A stretch of DNA of 16,877 bases from Clostridium sp. CAG:411. Lineage in GTDB: Bacteria; Bacillota; Clostridia; Lachnospirales; Lachnospiraceae. The DNA lies in contig FR899683.1 in the NCBI GenBank assembly GCA_000437275.1, forward strand, positions 7,777 through 24,653. Reading direction: 5' to 3'. The notes beneath the pieces were generated by a model. It saw nothing but the letters and a program-made list of their open reading frames with translations. It ran no database searches and was not told where the DNA came from. The position numbers were made by a program, and so were the translations under genes. Position 1 is the first letter of the stretch. Every line of letters starts with the position of its first letter. Below are positions 1 to 7,997 of the stretch, one piece after another.

Positions 1-86
1 CCGTAAACTATCGTCAGAAAAAGATGGGATATAATGCGGCACAGGAATTATATAACCGTGTAACAAATAATATTATGAATAAGTAA
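1..86 (+). CDS. 3' end of an unidentified gene (partial)
   Basis: An open frame enters from the left edge (first full codon at base 3) and stops with TAA at 84-86, giving 27 C-terminal residues that include RQKKMGYNAAQELYN. The stretch is basic and probably helical, and its codon use resembles the neighbours. It is too short to assign a family. It might be the tail of a glycosyltransferase or of a DNA-acting enzyme, but this is a guess. It reads in the same direction as glk and is separated from it by 195 bases that contain a hairpin and a promoter. Confidence 0.45.
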   Translation, partial: VNYRQKKMGYNAAQELYNRVTNNIMNK

Positions 87-101
87 TGGGTTTCTATTTC
101 G

Positions 102-130
102 ATATGGCTTGACTAGCATTGTAGCCATAT
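102..130 (+). terminator. Hairpin after the partial gene, possible weak terminator
   Basis: ATATGGCT (102-109) pairs perfectly with AGCCATAT (123-130) around a 13-base loop, 16 bases after the stop codon. No T-tract follows, so it could be a 3'-end stabilising stem or a weak terminator instead of a true intrinsic one. Confidence 0.3.
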
Positions 131-164
131 GAGAAGATAAAGATACAAAATTCATGAAAAACAC

Positions 165-192
165 TTGATAAGGAAAAGGTTTTTGTTAAAAT
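165..192 (+). promoter_or_regulatory. Predicted sigma-A promoter for glk
   Basis: TTGATA (165-170), a 16-base spacer, then TAAAAT (187-192). It lies about 90 bases upstream of the glk start, leaving an untranslated leader of roughly 80 bases that contains a small palindrome. Confidence 0.5.
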
Positions 193-253
193 AAAAAAAT
201 GTGGTATTAGGTGTAGATATGTGATGGACAGGGGATAAGAAAAAAAGAAAGGA

Positions 254-268
254 TTACACATAGTGTAA
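254..268 (+). repeat. Perfect palindrome in the glk leader
   Basis: TTACAC (254-259), loop ATA, GTGTAA (263-268). It sits between an SD-like AGAAAGGA (245-252) and the glk ATG at 282. It could be a small RNA hairpin that brings the SD closer to the start, or a binding site for a dimeric regulator. Function is unproven. Confidence 0.5.
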
Positions 269-281
269 ATGGTTTAGTATT

Positions 282-1223
282 ATGAAAAAATTCTGTATAG
301 GAGTGGACATTGGAGGAACTACAGTAAAGATTGGACTATTTTCTGAACAGGGAAAAGTAGAAGAAAAATGGGAAATCGTAACGAGAAAAGATGAGGGTGG
401 AAGTTTTATTTTAAGTGATATAGCAGCATCCATTCAAGAAAAACTCGAAAAACACAATATAGCAAAAGACAAGGTAGCAGGAATTGGAATCGGAGTTCCG
501 GGACCAGTTACAGAAGATGGAACAGTTCTTAAATGTGTGAATTTAGGATGGGGTATCTTTAATGTTGCAGATGAGGTAAGAAAATTAACTGGCATTCAGA
601 ATATAAAAGTCGGAAATGATGCAAATGTTGCGGCACTTGGCGAAATGTGGCAAGGTGGCGGAAAAGGATATAAAAACATTGTCATGATGACACTGGGAAC
701 TGGTGTTGGTGGCGGTATCATTCTGGATGGAAAGATCTTAACGGGAAGTAAAGGTGCTGCTGGTGAGATTGGACATATTACGGTAAATTATGATGAAGAG
801 GATACTTGTAATTGTGGAAAGCGTGGATGTCTGGAACAGTTTGCATCAGCAACTGGTATCGTAAAAGAAGCAAAGCGTTTGTTACTTGTATCAGATAAAG
901 CTTCAAAGTTAAGAGATTTACAATACTTATCAGCAAAGGCAATTTTCGATGCAGCAAAAGAGGGCGATGAGCTTGCAGATGATTTGGTAGACGAACTTAC
1001 AAAATATCTTGGTATTGCAGCTTCTCATATTGCGGCAGTAGTAGATCCAGAAGCATTTGTTATTGGAGGCGGCGTTTCTAAAGCAGGAGAGATCCTTACA
1101 AACAGAATCAAACAAAATTATGAAAAGAATGTTATGTTTGCCTTACAAAATAAAGAGTTCAAACTTGCAGAATTGGGAAATGATGCAGGTATTTATGGAT
1201 GTGCAAAAATGGTAATAGATTAG
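282..1223 (+). CDS. glk: ROK-family glucokinase
   Basis: Cytoplasmic sugar kinase of the ROK family, most likely phosphorylating glucose to glucose 6-phosphate with ATP. The 313 residues match the family length. The N-terminal phosphate-binding motif DIGGTTVKIGLF covers residues 9-20. GNDANVAALGE (111-121) carries the catalytic aspartate D113. GEIGHITV (161-168) supplies the sugar-binding Glu and a zinc-ligand His. CNCGKRGC (176-183) is the ROK zinc motif. IGGGVS (261-266) is the second nucleotide-binding segment. The start is fixed by the motif beginning at residue 5 and an in-frame TAG at 261-263. The SD is unusual: no purine-rich site lies within 12 bases of the ATG, and the best match is upstream of a palindrome. 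A strong hairpin ends the unit, so glk is probably monocistronic. ROK kinases for other hexoses or N-acetylmannosamine are possible alternatives, but the zinc motif and context favour glucokinase. Confidence 0.92.
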   Translation: MKKFCIGVDIGGTTVKIGLFSEQGKVEEKWEIVTRKDEGGSFILSDIAASIQEKLEKHNIAKDKVAGIGIGVPGPVTEDGTVLKCVNLGWGIFNVADEVRKLTGIQNIKVGNDANVAALGEMWQGGGKGYKNIVMMTLGTGVGGGIILDGKILTGSKGAAGEIGHITVNYDEEDTCNCGKRGCLEQFASATGIVKEAKRLLLVSDKASKLRDLQYLSAKAIFDAAKEGDELADDLVDELTKYLGIAASHIAAVVDPEAFVIGGGVSKAGEILTNRIKQNYEKNVMFALQNKEFKLAELGNDAGIYGCAKMVID

Positions 1224-1232
1224 GATTAGAAT

Positions 1233-1265
1233 GATAAAATGCCTGCAAAATGCAGGCATTTTATC
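1233..1265 (+). terminator. Intrinsic terminator after glk
   Basis: A 15-bp perfect stem, GATAAAATGCCTGCA (1233-1247) with TGCAGGCATTTTATC (1251-1265), around a 3-base loop. The T-rich end lies inside the stem (ATTTTATC), so it may act in either orientation. It begins 9 bases after the glk stop. I could not identify a convincing promoter between it and murB. Confidence 0.8.
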
Positions 1266-1303
1266 CATGTTTATAGAAAAGCAATGAAAGCAGGAAAAGA
1301 AAT

Positions 1304-2227
1304 ATGTATGAAAATTTTAAAGAAGCAGTCAAAGGAATCATAAAAGAAGAGCAGATATTATGCGGGGAATCTTTGGCTAAGCACACGACTTTTCGAATTG
1401 GCGGACCAGCAGACTTGTTTTTGCAACCTAAAAATGAGGATCAGATTTCAGAATTAGTGAGATTTTGCAATGAAAAAGAAATTCCTTTTTATATTATGGG
1501 AAATGGTAGTAATATTCTGGCTGGTGACAAAGGATATGAGGGAATTATCTTACATATAGGAAAGGAGATGTCCTCCGTACAATTTGAGCAACAGGAGGAC
1601 GGAACTGTTTTAGTTACGGCTGGTGCAGGTATTATGCTTACAAGACTGGCAAGAGAGGCTGCCAATCATGCTTTGACAGGCTTAGAATTTGCAGGAGGTA
1701 TTCCTGGGACCTTGGGTGGTGCGGTAACTATGAATGCCGGAGCTTATGGTGGAGAGATAAAGGATTGCATTACCTGGGTAAAGGTGATTACCAGAGAAGG
1801 CAAACAAATGGTGTTGAATAAAGAAGAACTTGCGCTTGGATATCGTTCTAGTATTATTCAAAAGAAGGAATGGATTGTGACACAGGCACAGTTTTTACTA
1901 AAAGAAGGCAATATAGAAGAAATCCGACAAACGATGGATGAGTTGCAAAAGAAGAGAAAAGAAAAGCAACCATTGGAATATCCGAGTGCAGGAAGTACCT
2001 TCAAGCGTCCAGAAGGTTATTTTGCAGGAAAATTAATTGAAGATGCAGGATTGCGTGGATATCGAGTAGGAGATATTATGGTATCGGATAAACATTGTGG
2101 TTTTGTAGTGAATGTTGGAAATGGAACAGCAAAAGAAGTTCATGAGTTAATACAGTATGTAGAACAGACAGTGTACGACAAGTTTGGTGTAAAGTTAGAG
2201 CCAGAGGTACGTTTTCTAGGGGAATAA
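1304..2227 (+). CDS. murB: UDP-N-acetylenolpyruvoylglucosamine reductase (MurB)
   Basis: Cytoplasmic FAD enzyme that reduces UDP-GlcNAc-enolpyruvate to UDP-N-acetylmuramate with NADPH, the second committed step of peptidoglycan synthesis. At 307 residues it is the shorter Gram-positive type II form. TTFRIGGPADLF (28-39) and MGNGSNILAGD (65-75) are FAD-binding. AGGIPGTLGGAVTMNAGAYG (130-149) is the signature loop. YRSS (180-183) provides the conserved Tyr-Arg pair. PSAGSTFKRP (227-236) contains the proton-donor serine S231, and LEPEVRFLG (298-306) contains the C-terminal catalytic glutamate. The SD AGGAAAAG lies about 5 bases before the ATG. It leads a four-gene run with rapZ, whiA and the Crh-like gene, with a 24-base gap to rapZ. 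All expected catalytic residues are present. Confidence 0.97.
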   Translation: MYENFKEAVKGIIKEEQILCGESLAKHTTFRIGGPADLFLQPKNEDQISELVRFCNEKEIPFYIMGNGSNILAGDKGYEGIILHIGKEMSSVQFEQQEDGTVLVTAGAGIMLTRLAREAANHALTGLEFAGGIPGTLGGAVTMNAGAYGGEIKDCITWVKVITREGKQMVLNKEELALGYRSSIIQKKEWIVTQAQFLLKEGNIEEIRQTMDELQKKRKEKQPLEYPSAGSTFKRPEGYFAGKLIEDAGLRGYRVGDIMVSDKHCGFVVNVGNGTAKEVHELIQYVEQTVYDKFGVKLEPEVRFLGE

Positions 2228-2251
2228 CCTGGATAGAGAGGAGGTATTCTT

Positions 2252-3109
2252 ATGCGTTTCGTTATTATAACAGGAATATCAGGTGCAGGAAAAAATTCAG
2301 TGCTTAGAATGTTAGAGGATGCGGAATATTTTTGTGTAGATAATCTTCCTATACCGTTACTTCCTAAATTTGCACAATTAACTATGCTAGAGGCAAAAAA
2401 TATTGACAAAGTAGCATTAGGTGTGGATGTGCGAAGTGGAGAGGGATTGGAACAGCTTCCAGAAATATTAAAAGAATTTGATGCTAAAAAATTCGAGTAT
2501 GAGATTTTATTTTTGGAATGTGCTACCGATGTGTTAATTAAACGTTATAAAGAAACCAGGCATAATCATCCTTTGGCGGGAAAAGGAAGAGTGGAAGATG
2601 CGATTGAGGAAGAACGAAGACGAACCAGTTTCCTAAAAACAAGAGCAGATTATATTATTGACACGACCCATTTATTAGTACGGGAATTAAAGGTACAGAT
2701 TGACAATATTTTTGTGAAAAATAAAGAATTTAGCAATTTTTATCTCACAATTTTATCCTTTGGATTTAAGTATGGTATTCCAGTGGATGCAGATTTAGTA
2801 TTCGATGTGCGCTTTTTGCCAAATCCATTTTATATACCAGAATTAAAACCAAAGAGTGGAAATGATAAAGAAGTTTATGATTATGTAATGGCAAGTAAGG
2901 AAGCAAACATATTTTTGGATAAATTACAGGATATGCTTACATTTTTAATTCCTAATTATATTATCGAAGGGAAAAATCAACTGGTAGTAGCAATCGGATG
3001 TACAGGAGGAAAACATCGTTCCGTTACATTGGCAAATGCCATTACTAAACGGTTGGCAGACAACAATTTTGGTATAAAAGTGGAACATAGAGATGTGGAG
3101 AAGGGATAA
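2252..3109 (+). CDS. rapZ: RapZ/YvcJ-family nucleotide-binding protein
   Basis: RapZ/YvcJ P-loop protein of 285 residues, the usual family length. In E. coli RapZ is an RNase E adaptor for GlmZ decay that senses glucosamine 6-phosphate; B. subtilis YvcJ is a nucleotide-binding protein linked to competence. The role here is inferred to be cell-wall or amino-sugar signalling. The N-terminal P-loop GISGAGKN is at 8-15, followed by YFCVDNLP (26-33) and DVRSGE (59-64). The C-terminal domain has SFGFKYGIP (169-177), FDVRFLPNP (184-192) and GCTGGKHRS (249-257), all strongly conserved. Oddity: the Walker A position normally Ser/Thr is Asn15 (AAT, 2294-2296). The SD AGAGGAGG is at 2237-2244. whiA starts 2 bases after the stop, indicating coupled translation. 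The yvcK (glmR) gene found between these two in B. subtilis is missing here. Confidence 0.95.
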   Translation: MRFVIITGISGAGKNSVLRMLEDAEYFCVDNLPIPLLPKFAQLTMLEAKNIDKVALGVDVRSGEGLEQLPEILKEFDAKKFEYEILFLECATDVLIKRYKETRHNHPLAGKGRVEDAIEEERRRTSFLKTRADYIIDTTHLLVRELKVQIDNIFVKNKEFSNFYLTILSFGFKYGIPVDADLVFDVRFLPNPFYIPELKPKSGNDKEVYDYVMASKEANIFLDKLQDMLTFLIPNYIIEGKNQLVVAIGCTGGKHRSVTLANAITKRLADNNFGIKVEHRDVEKG

Positions 3110-3111
3110 AG

Positions 3112-4098
3112 ATGTCATTTTCAAGAAATATTAAAGAGGAATTGTGTAAGAATATCCCGGGAGCTAGGCACTGTCAAATTGCGGAAATAGCAGCAATTAT
3201 CAGTTTATGTGGCAAAATTGAACCGGAAAAAGACAATGGATATTCCATTAAAATTGTGACAGAGAACTTGACAGTTGCACGAAAATACTTTATGTTAGTA
3301 AAGGAAGCTTTTCGTGGAGAGGTTACTATTCTTGTAAAGGAAGGGCAACATGGAAGGAAAAATCGTGTTTATACCTTACTTATTAAGGATAAGACCATAA
3401 GCTTAAAGATATTAGAGGCAACTAAATTACTGGATTCCAATGGAAATCTATATGAAGAGGAAGCAATTGTAAGTAACTTGATCATACAGAATACATGTTG
3501 TAAACGAGCTTTTATAAGAGGAACGTTTTTGGCATGTGGTTCCATGAGTGATCCGGAAAAGACGTATCATTTTGAAATTATTATGACATCACAGGCAAGA
3601 GCAGAACAATTGAGAGATGTGATACGTTTTTTTGATGTTGATGCCAAAATTGTGCCACGAAAAAAATATTATGTTGTTTACTTAAAGGATGGCTCACAAA
3701 TTGCCGATATGTTAAATGTTATGGAGGCACATAAAGCACTGATGGATTTTGAAAATGTTCGTATCCTAAAGGAAATGCGAAATTCCATCAATCGCAAAGT
3801 GAATTGTGAAACTGCCAATATCAATAAAACAGTGACGGCAGCAAGCAAACAATTAGATGATATTATTTACATTAAAGACACAATTGGGTTTGGTGATTTA
3901 ACACCAGGTCTCGAGGAGATTGCAAGACTTAGAATAGAACAGCCGGATGCATCCTTAAAGGAGCTTGGTAGTATGCTAAGCAAACCAATAGGAAAATCAG
4001 GAGTGAATCACAGACTGAGAAAACTAAGCGAGATTGCAGAGCATCTAAGAGAGCAAAAGGAGGAGAAGGAACATGATGACAAAGAAGATGACGATTAA
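3112..4098 (+). CDS. whiA: WhiA-type DNA-binding regulator
   Basis: WhiA family: an N-terminal LAGLIDADG-homing-endonuclease-like domain that has lost nuclease function, fused to a C-terminal helix-turn-helix. Actinobacterial WhiA controls sporulation septation genes; B. subtilis WhiA (YvcL) affects cell division and chromosome segregation. Here 328 residues show the N-terminal SFSRNIKEELCKN (2-14), the central CCKRAFIRGTFLACGSM (129-145), and ANINKTVTAASKQ (235-247) leading to the HTH with ASLKELGSMLSKPIGKSGVN (280-299) and HRLRKL. The C-terminal tail is acidic (EHDDKEDDD) and is encoded where the next gene's start overlaps. The start codon lies 2 bases after rapZ, with SD GGAGAAGGG inside the rapZ end. 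Operon position between rapZ and a Crh-like gene matches the Firmicute yvc cluster. Confidence 0.95.
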   Translation: MSFSRNIKEELCKNIPGARHCQIAEIAAIISLCGKIEPEKDNGYSIKIVTENLTVARKYFMLVKEAFRGEVTILVKEGQHGRKNRVYTLLIKDKTISLKILEATKLLDSNGNLYEEEAIVSNLIIQNTCCKRAFIRGTFLACGSMSDPEKTYHFEIIMTSQARAEQLRDVIRFFDVDAKIVPRKKYYVVYLKDGSQIADMLNVMEAHKALMDFENVRILKEMRNSINRKVNCETANINKTVTAASKQLDDIIYIKDTIGFGDLTPGLEEIARLRIEQPDASLKELGSMLSKPIGKSGVNHRLRKLSEIAEHLREQKEEKEHDDKEDDD

Positions 4099-4330
4099 GA
4101 TTCCAACAGGATTAGAAGCAAGACCTGTAGCAGTATTAGTGCAGGTGGCAAGTCGTTATGATAGTAGCATTTATATTGAATGTGAAGACAAAAAGGTAAA
4201 TGCAAAAAGTATTATGGGTATGATGAGTTTGGGAATTGCAGCCGGTGAAGAAGTGACTGTTATTGCAAATGGTGCAGATGAACAGGATGCAATTGAAGAG
4301 ATTGAGAAGTTTTTAAGCGACAAGAAATAG
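4073..4330 (+). CDS. crh: Crh-like HPr paralogue with Glu at position 15
   Basis: HPr-fold protein of 85 residues. Classical HPr carries phosphate on His15, but here the active-site loop reads PTGLEARPVA (11-20), placing Glu at residue 15. B. subtilis Crh has Gln there. The regulatory site VNAKSIMGMMSLG (42-54) is intact, with Ser46 available for HPr kinase. It is therefore inferred to be a Crh-like co-effector of catabolite control instead of a PTS phosphocarrier; a separate true HPr should exist elsewhere. The SD AAGGAGG (4057-4063) lies 9 bases before ATG 4073; in-frame ATGs at 4076 and 4088 are alternatives. Numbering from 4073 puts the key residues exactly at 15 and 46. The gene overlaps the end of whiA by 26 bases. 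The symbol is assigned by analogy of residue loss and context (rapZ-whiA-crh). Confidence 0.88.
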   Translation: MMTKKMTIKIPTGLEARPVAVLVQVASRYDSSIYIECEDKKVNAKSIMGMMSLGIAAGEEVTVIANGADEQDAIEEIEKFLSDKK

Positions 4331-4352
4331 ACGTTTGCGCATATAAGAAGCA

Positions 4353-4383
4353 AGAGAGACTGTGGATGTAGCAGTCTCTTTTT
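4353..4383 (+). terminator. Terminator-like hairpin between crh and dnaE
   Basis: AGAGACTG (4355-4362) pairs with CAGTCTCT (4372-4379) around a 9-base loop, followed by a short T run (4379-4383). It ends only 4 bases before the dnaE SD. No convincing promoter lies between it and dnaE, so it may be a partial terminator or attenuator lowering dnaE expression from the upstream operon. Confidence 0.65.
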
Positions 4384-4400
4384 CGTTAAAGGAGGCTGTT

Positions 4401-7400
4401 ATGAATTTTACACATTTACATGTACATACGGAGTATAGTTTGTTAGATGGTTCCAGTAAAATACCAGAATTGATTGAACGAACAAAAGAATTGGGAATGG
4501 ATAGTATAGCTATTACCGATCATGGTGTGATGTATGGCGTAATTAATTTTTATAAGGCAGCAAAAAAGGCAGGTATTAAGCCAATCATTGGTTGTGAGGT
4601 GTATGTAGCACCAGGAAGCAGAAAAGATAGAGAAAACAATGCAGGAGAAGAAAGATACCATCATTTAGTGTTATTGGCAGAAAATAATAAAGGATATGAG
4701 AATCTGATGAAAATTGTTTCAAAAGGTTTTACAGAAGGCTTTTATTATAAACCTCGTGTAGATTATGAAGTGCTTCAAACTTATCATGAGGGAATTATTG
4801 CGCTGAGTGCTTGTCTTGCAGGAATTGTAGCGACCAATTTAAAAAGAGGTTTTTATGAAGAAGCCAAAAAAGAGGCACTTCGTTTAGAAGAAATTTTTGG
4901 AAAAGGAAACTTTTTTTTGGAATTGCAGGATCATGGGATACCAGAGCAGGCTACCGTAAATCAGGGTTTGATGCGAATGCATCAGGAAACAGGAATTGAT
5001 TTAGTTGCAACGAATGATATTCATTATATTAATGCGGAAGATCAGCAGGCACATGATATTCTTTTGTGTATTCAGACCCAGAAAAAGGTAACCGATGAAA
5101 ATCGTATGCGCTATGACGGAGGACAGTATTATTTAAAATCTCCAGAGGAGATGGCATCCTTATTTTCTTATGCATTGGAAGCGTTGGAAAATACACATAA
5201 AATTGCGGAACGTTGTAATGTGGAAATTGTGTTTGGAGAATATAAACTTCCTAAATTTCCAGTTCCAGATGGCTATACTGCTTGGGAATATTTGCAGATG
5301 TTATGCGAAGAAGGATTAAAGAAGCGTTACAATACGCCGTCCCAGGAATTAGTAGAACGAATGAATTATGAATTAAAAACGATTCATGACATGGGGTTTG
5401 TGGATTACTTTTTGATTGTATGGGACTTTATCAAGTATGCGAAGGATAATGATATTCCTGTTGGACCGGGACGAGGTTCGGCAGCAGGTAGTATTGTATC
5501 GTATGCCTTGGAAATTACGGATATTGATCCGATTAAGTATAATTTACTCTTTGAGCGTTTCCTAAATCCCGAAAGACTTACGATGCCCGATATTGATATT
5601 GACTTTTGTTATGAAAAAAGACAAAAAGTTATCGACTATGTAGTAGAAAAGTACGGAAAAGAAAAAGTAGTGCAAATTGTAACATTCGGTACGATGGCAG
5701 CAAAGATGGTAATTCGAGATGTTGGAAGAGTGTTAGACTTGCCATATAGTTATGTGGACAGCATTGCAAAAATGATTCCACAGGAATTAGGAATGACGAT
5801 ACAAAAAGCATTGGATACGAACAAAGAATTGCGAGATTTGTATGAGAATGATGAACAGACAAAATTCTTGATTGATATATCTATGCGTTTGGAAGGATTA
5901 CCAAGACATACTTCTATGCATGCAGCAGGTGTGGTAATCAGTAAAAAAGCAGTGGATGAATATGTACCATTGTCAAAAGCTGCAGATGATAAGATAACAA
6001 CGCAGTATACGATGACAACATTGGAAGAACTTGGATTATTAAAAATGGATTTTCTAGGACTTCGTACTTTGACTGTGATTCATGATGCGGTGGAACTGAT
6101 TAATAAAAGACTGAAAAACTTGGATCCTGAAAGTGAAGCTTACAAAAAAGCACAGCAGATACATGGTGTACCCCTTCAAATTGACAAGATTAATATGGCG
6201 GATGCCAATGTGTATCAATTATTATCTTCTGGAAAAACAGAAGGTGTGTTTCAGTTGGAAAGTCCGGGAATGAAAAACTTTATGAAAGAATTAAAACCGG
6301 AAAATATCGAGGATGTGATTGCGGGAATTTCCTTGTATCGTCCAGGACCAATGGATTTTATACCTAAATATATTAAAGGAAAAAAGAATAAAGATAGTGT
6401 AACATACGACTGCAAGGAGTTAGAACCTATTTTGGAGCCCACATATGGCTGTATTGTTTATCAGGAGCAAGTAATGCAGATTGTACGTGATCTGGCTGGA
6501 TATAGTTATGGAAGAAGTGATTTGGTACGCCGAGCCATGGCAAAGAAAAAGGCGGATGTAATGGCAACAGAACGCCACAACTTTGTTTATGGAAATGAAG
6601 AAGAAGGCGTAAAAGGATGTGTGGCAAATGGTATATCAGAAGAAATTGCCAACCGAATCTATGACGAGATGACAGATTTTGCGAAATATGCGTTTAATAA
6701 GTCCCATGCAGCATGTTATGCAGTGGTATCTTATCAAACAGCATTTTTAAAATGTTATTATCCAGTAGAATTTATGGCAGCCCTTATGACGTCAGTATTG
6801 GATAATTCTACGAAAGTTTCAGAATATATTATGACTTGTCGTGGAATGGGAATTGATATATTGCCTCCAGATGTAAATGAAGGAGAAGGAAACTTTTCTG
6901 TATCTTACAGTGAAGAATGTGGAAAAATCCGTTATGGTCTTTCTGCAATTAAGGGTCTGGGAAGACCGATTATCGATTCAATTGTAAAAGAAAGAGAGAA
7001 AAATGGAATCTATAAAGATTTAAAAGATTTCGCCATGCGTCTTTCTGGGAAGGAAGTAAATAAACGGACCATTGAGAATTTTATTAAAGCAGGGGCTTTT
7101 GATACCATGAAGGGAAATCGAAAGCAAAAAATGCTTGTATATGGACAAATCTTGGAAGAGGTTTCCAGAGAAAAGAAAGATGGAATAGCAGGACAAATGT
7201 CTATTATGGATTTTCTTGGAGGTGCAGAAAAAGAACAGTTCGAAATTCATTATCCGAAGGTGGAGGAGTATGAAAAAGAAGAACGTCTAGCTATGGAAAA
7301 AGAAGTGCTAGGGATTTATGTAAGTGGACATCCGCTAGAGGATTATACAGAGCTTTTGAATAAAAATATAACCAATACGACATTGGATTTTCTACGAAAA

Positions 7401-7934
7401 GAAGATACAAATGAACCAATGGTTATGGATGGTTCAAAAGTGGTAGTTGGTGGAATGATTACCAGTATAAATGTAAAAATTACAAGAAAGAATCAAATGA
7501 TGGCATTTCTTACATTAGAGGATTTATATGGAACGGTAGAGGTGGTCGTATTTGCAAGACAATATGAAGCAAATCGAAACATGTTTACGCAGGATCGAAA
7601 AGTGTTTGTGGTAGGAAATGTAGCAATAGATGAAGAACGTCCTGCCAAAATTTTACTACAGAAAATAGTTCCATTTGAACAATTACCAAGAGAATTGTGG
7701 CTTCAGTTTGCAAACAAGGCAGAATATGAAAAAGAAGAAGCGTTTCTAGCAGACATGTTGCAGCAATATCCAGGAGAAGCAGAACTGATTATTTATTGTA
7801 AACAGGAAAATGCAAGAAAATACTATGGACAGCGAAATAAAATTGCAATTAGCGAAGAACTCATGAAAAAATTGGAAGAAAAATATCAGAGGGAAAATGT
7901 GAAGGTTGTTGAAAAAAGTATTGAAAAGTTGTAA
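4401..7934 (+). CDS. dnaE: DNA polymerase III subunit alpha (DnaE)
   Basis: Replicative C-family DNA polymerase, 1177 residues. The start is ATG 4401, 5 bases after SD AAAGGAGG (4388-4395). The frame stays open upstream to a GTG at 4362, but that would place the start inside a terminator hairpin and before the conserved N-terminus. The PHP domain begins FTHLHVHTEYSLLDG (3-17), followed by AITDHGVMYG. The polymerase core has GPGRGSAAGS (355-364), and PDIDIDF with catalytic D397 and D399. The third catalytic Asp is D550 in KMDFLGLRTL. A GVFQLES segment, ISLYRPGPMDF and NKSHAACYAVVSYQTA follow. A helix-hairpin-helix region lies near 840-880 and an OB-fold near 1008-1085 (VVVGGMITSI). In Clostridia it usually coexists with PolC. 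All catalytic acidic residues are present. pfkA follows after 63 bases with its own promoter. Confidence 0.97.
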   Translation: MNFTHLHVHTEYSLLDGSSKIPELIERTKELGMDSIAITDHGVMYGVINFYKAAKKAGIKPIIGCEVYVAPGSRKDRENNAGEERYHHLVLLAENNKGYENLMKIVSKGFTEGFYYKPRVDYEVLQTYHEGIIALSACLAGIVATNLKRGFYEEAKKEALRLEEIFGKGNFFLELQDHGIPEQATVNQGLMRMHQETGIDLVATNDIHYINAEDQQAHDILLCIQTQKKVTDENRMRYDGGQYYLKSPEEMASLFSYALEALENTHKIAERCNVEIVFGEYKLPKFPVPDGYTAWEYLQMLCEEGLKKRYNTPSQELVERMNYELKTIHDMGFVDYFLIVWDFIKYAKDNDIPVGPGRGSAAGSIVSYALEITDIDPIKYNLLFERFLNPERLTMPDIDIDFCYEKRQKVIDYVVEKYGKEKVVQIVTFGTMAAKMVIRDVGRVLDLPYSYVDSIAKMIPQELGMTIQKALDTNKELRDLYENDEQTKFLIDISMRLEGLPRHTSMHAAGVVISKKAVDEYVPLSKAADDKITTQYTMTTLEELGLLKMDFLGLRTLTVIHDAVELINKRLKNLDPESEAYKKAQQIHGVPLQIDKINMADANVYQLLSSGKTEGVFQLESPGMKNFMKELKPENIEDVIAGISLYRPGPMDFIPKYIKGKKNKDSVTYDCKELEPILEPTYGCIVYQEQVMQIVRDLAGYSYGRSDLVRRAMAKKKADVMATERHNFVYGNEEEGVKGCVANGISEEIANRIYDEMTDFAKYAFNKSHAACYAVVSYQTAFLKCYYPVEFMAALMTSVLDNSTKVSEYIMTCRGMGIDILPPDVNEGEGNFSVSYSEECGKIRYGLSAIKGLGRPIIDSIVKEREKNGIYKDLKDFAMRLSGKEVNKRTIENFIKAGAFDTMKGNRKQKMLVYGQILEEVSREKKDGIAGQMSIMDFLGGAEKEQFEIHYPKVEEYEKEERLAMEKEVLGIYVSGHPLEDYTELLNKNITNTTLDFLRKEDTNEPMVMDGSKVVVGGMITSINVKITRKNQMMAFLTLEDLYGTVEVVVFARQYEANRNMFTQDRKVFVVGNVAIDEERPAKILLQKIVPFEQLPRELWLQFANKAEYEKEEAFLADMLQQYPGEAELIIYCKQENARKYYGQRNKIAISEELMKKLEEKYQRENVKVVEKSIEKL

Positions 7935-7949
7935 AATAGGGATTACAAT
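7921..7949 (+). promoter_or_regulatory. Predicted sigma-A promoter for pfkA
   Basis: TTGAAA (7921-7926), a 17-base spacer, TACAAT (7944-7949). The -35 and part of the spacer lie in the last codons of dnaE. A second possible -10, TACAAT, lies at 7953-7958. No terminator separates dnaE from pfkA, so read-through is also possible. Confidence 0.65.
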
Positions 7950-7997
7950 AGATACAATTGGATAAATGAATATGATATAAGTTGGAGGTCAAGAAAG

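Noticed and set aside
4362..4400. Upstream GTG start adding 13 residues to DnaE
   Set aside because: It lies inside a terminator hairpin, has no SD, and the conserved DnaE N-terminus begins at ATG 4401 behind a perfect SD.
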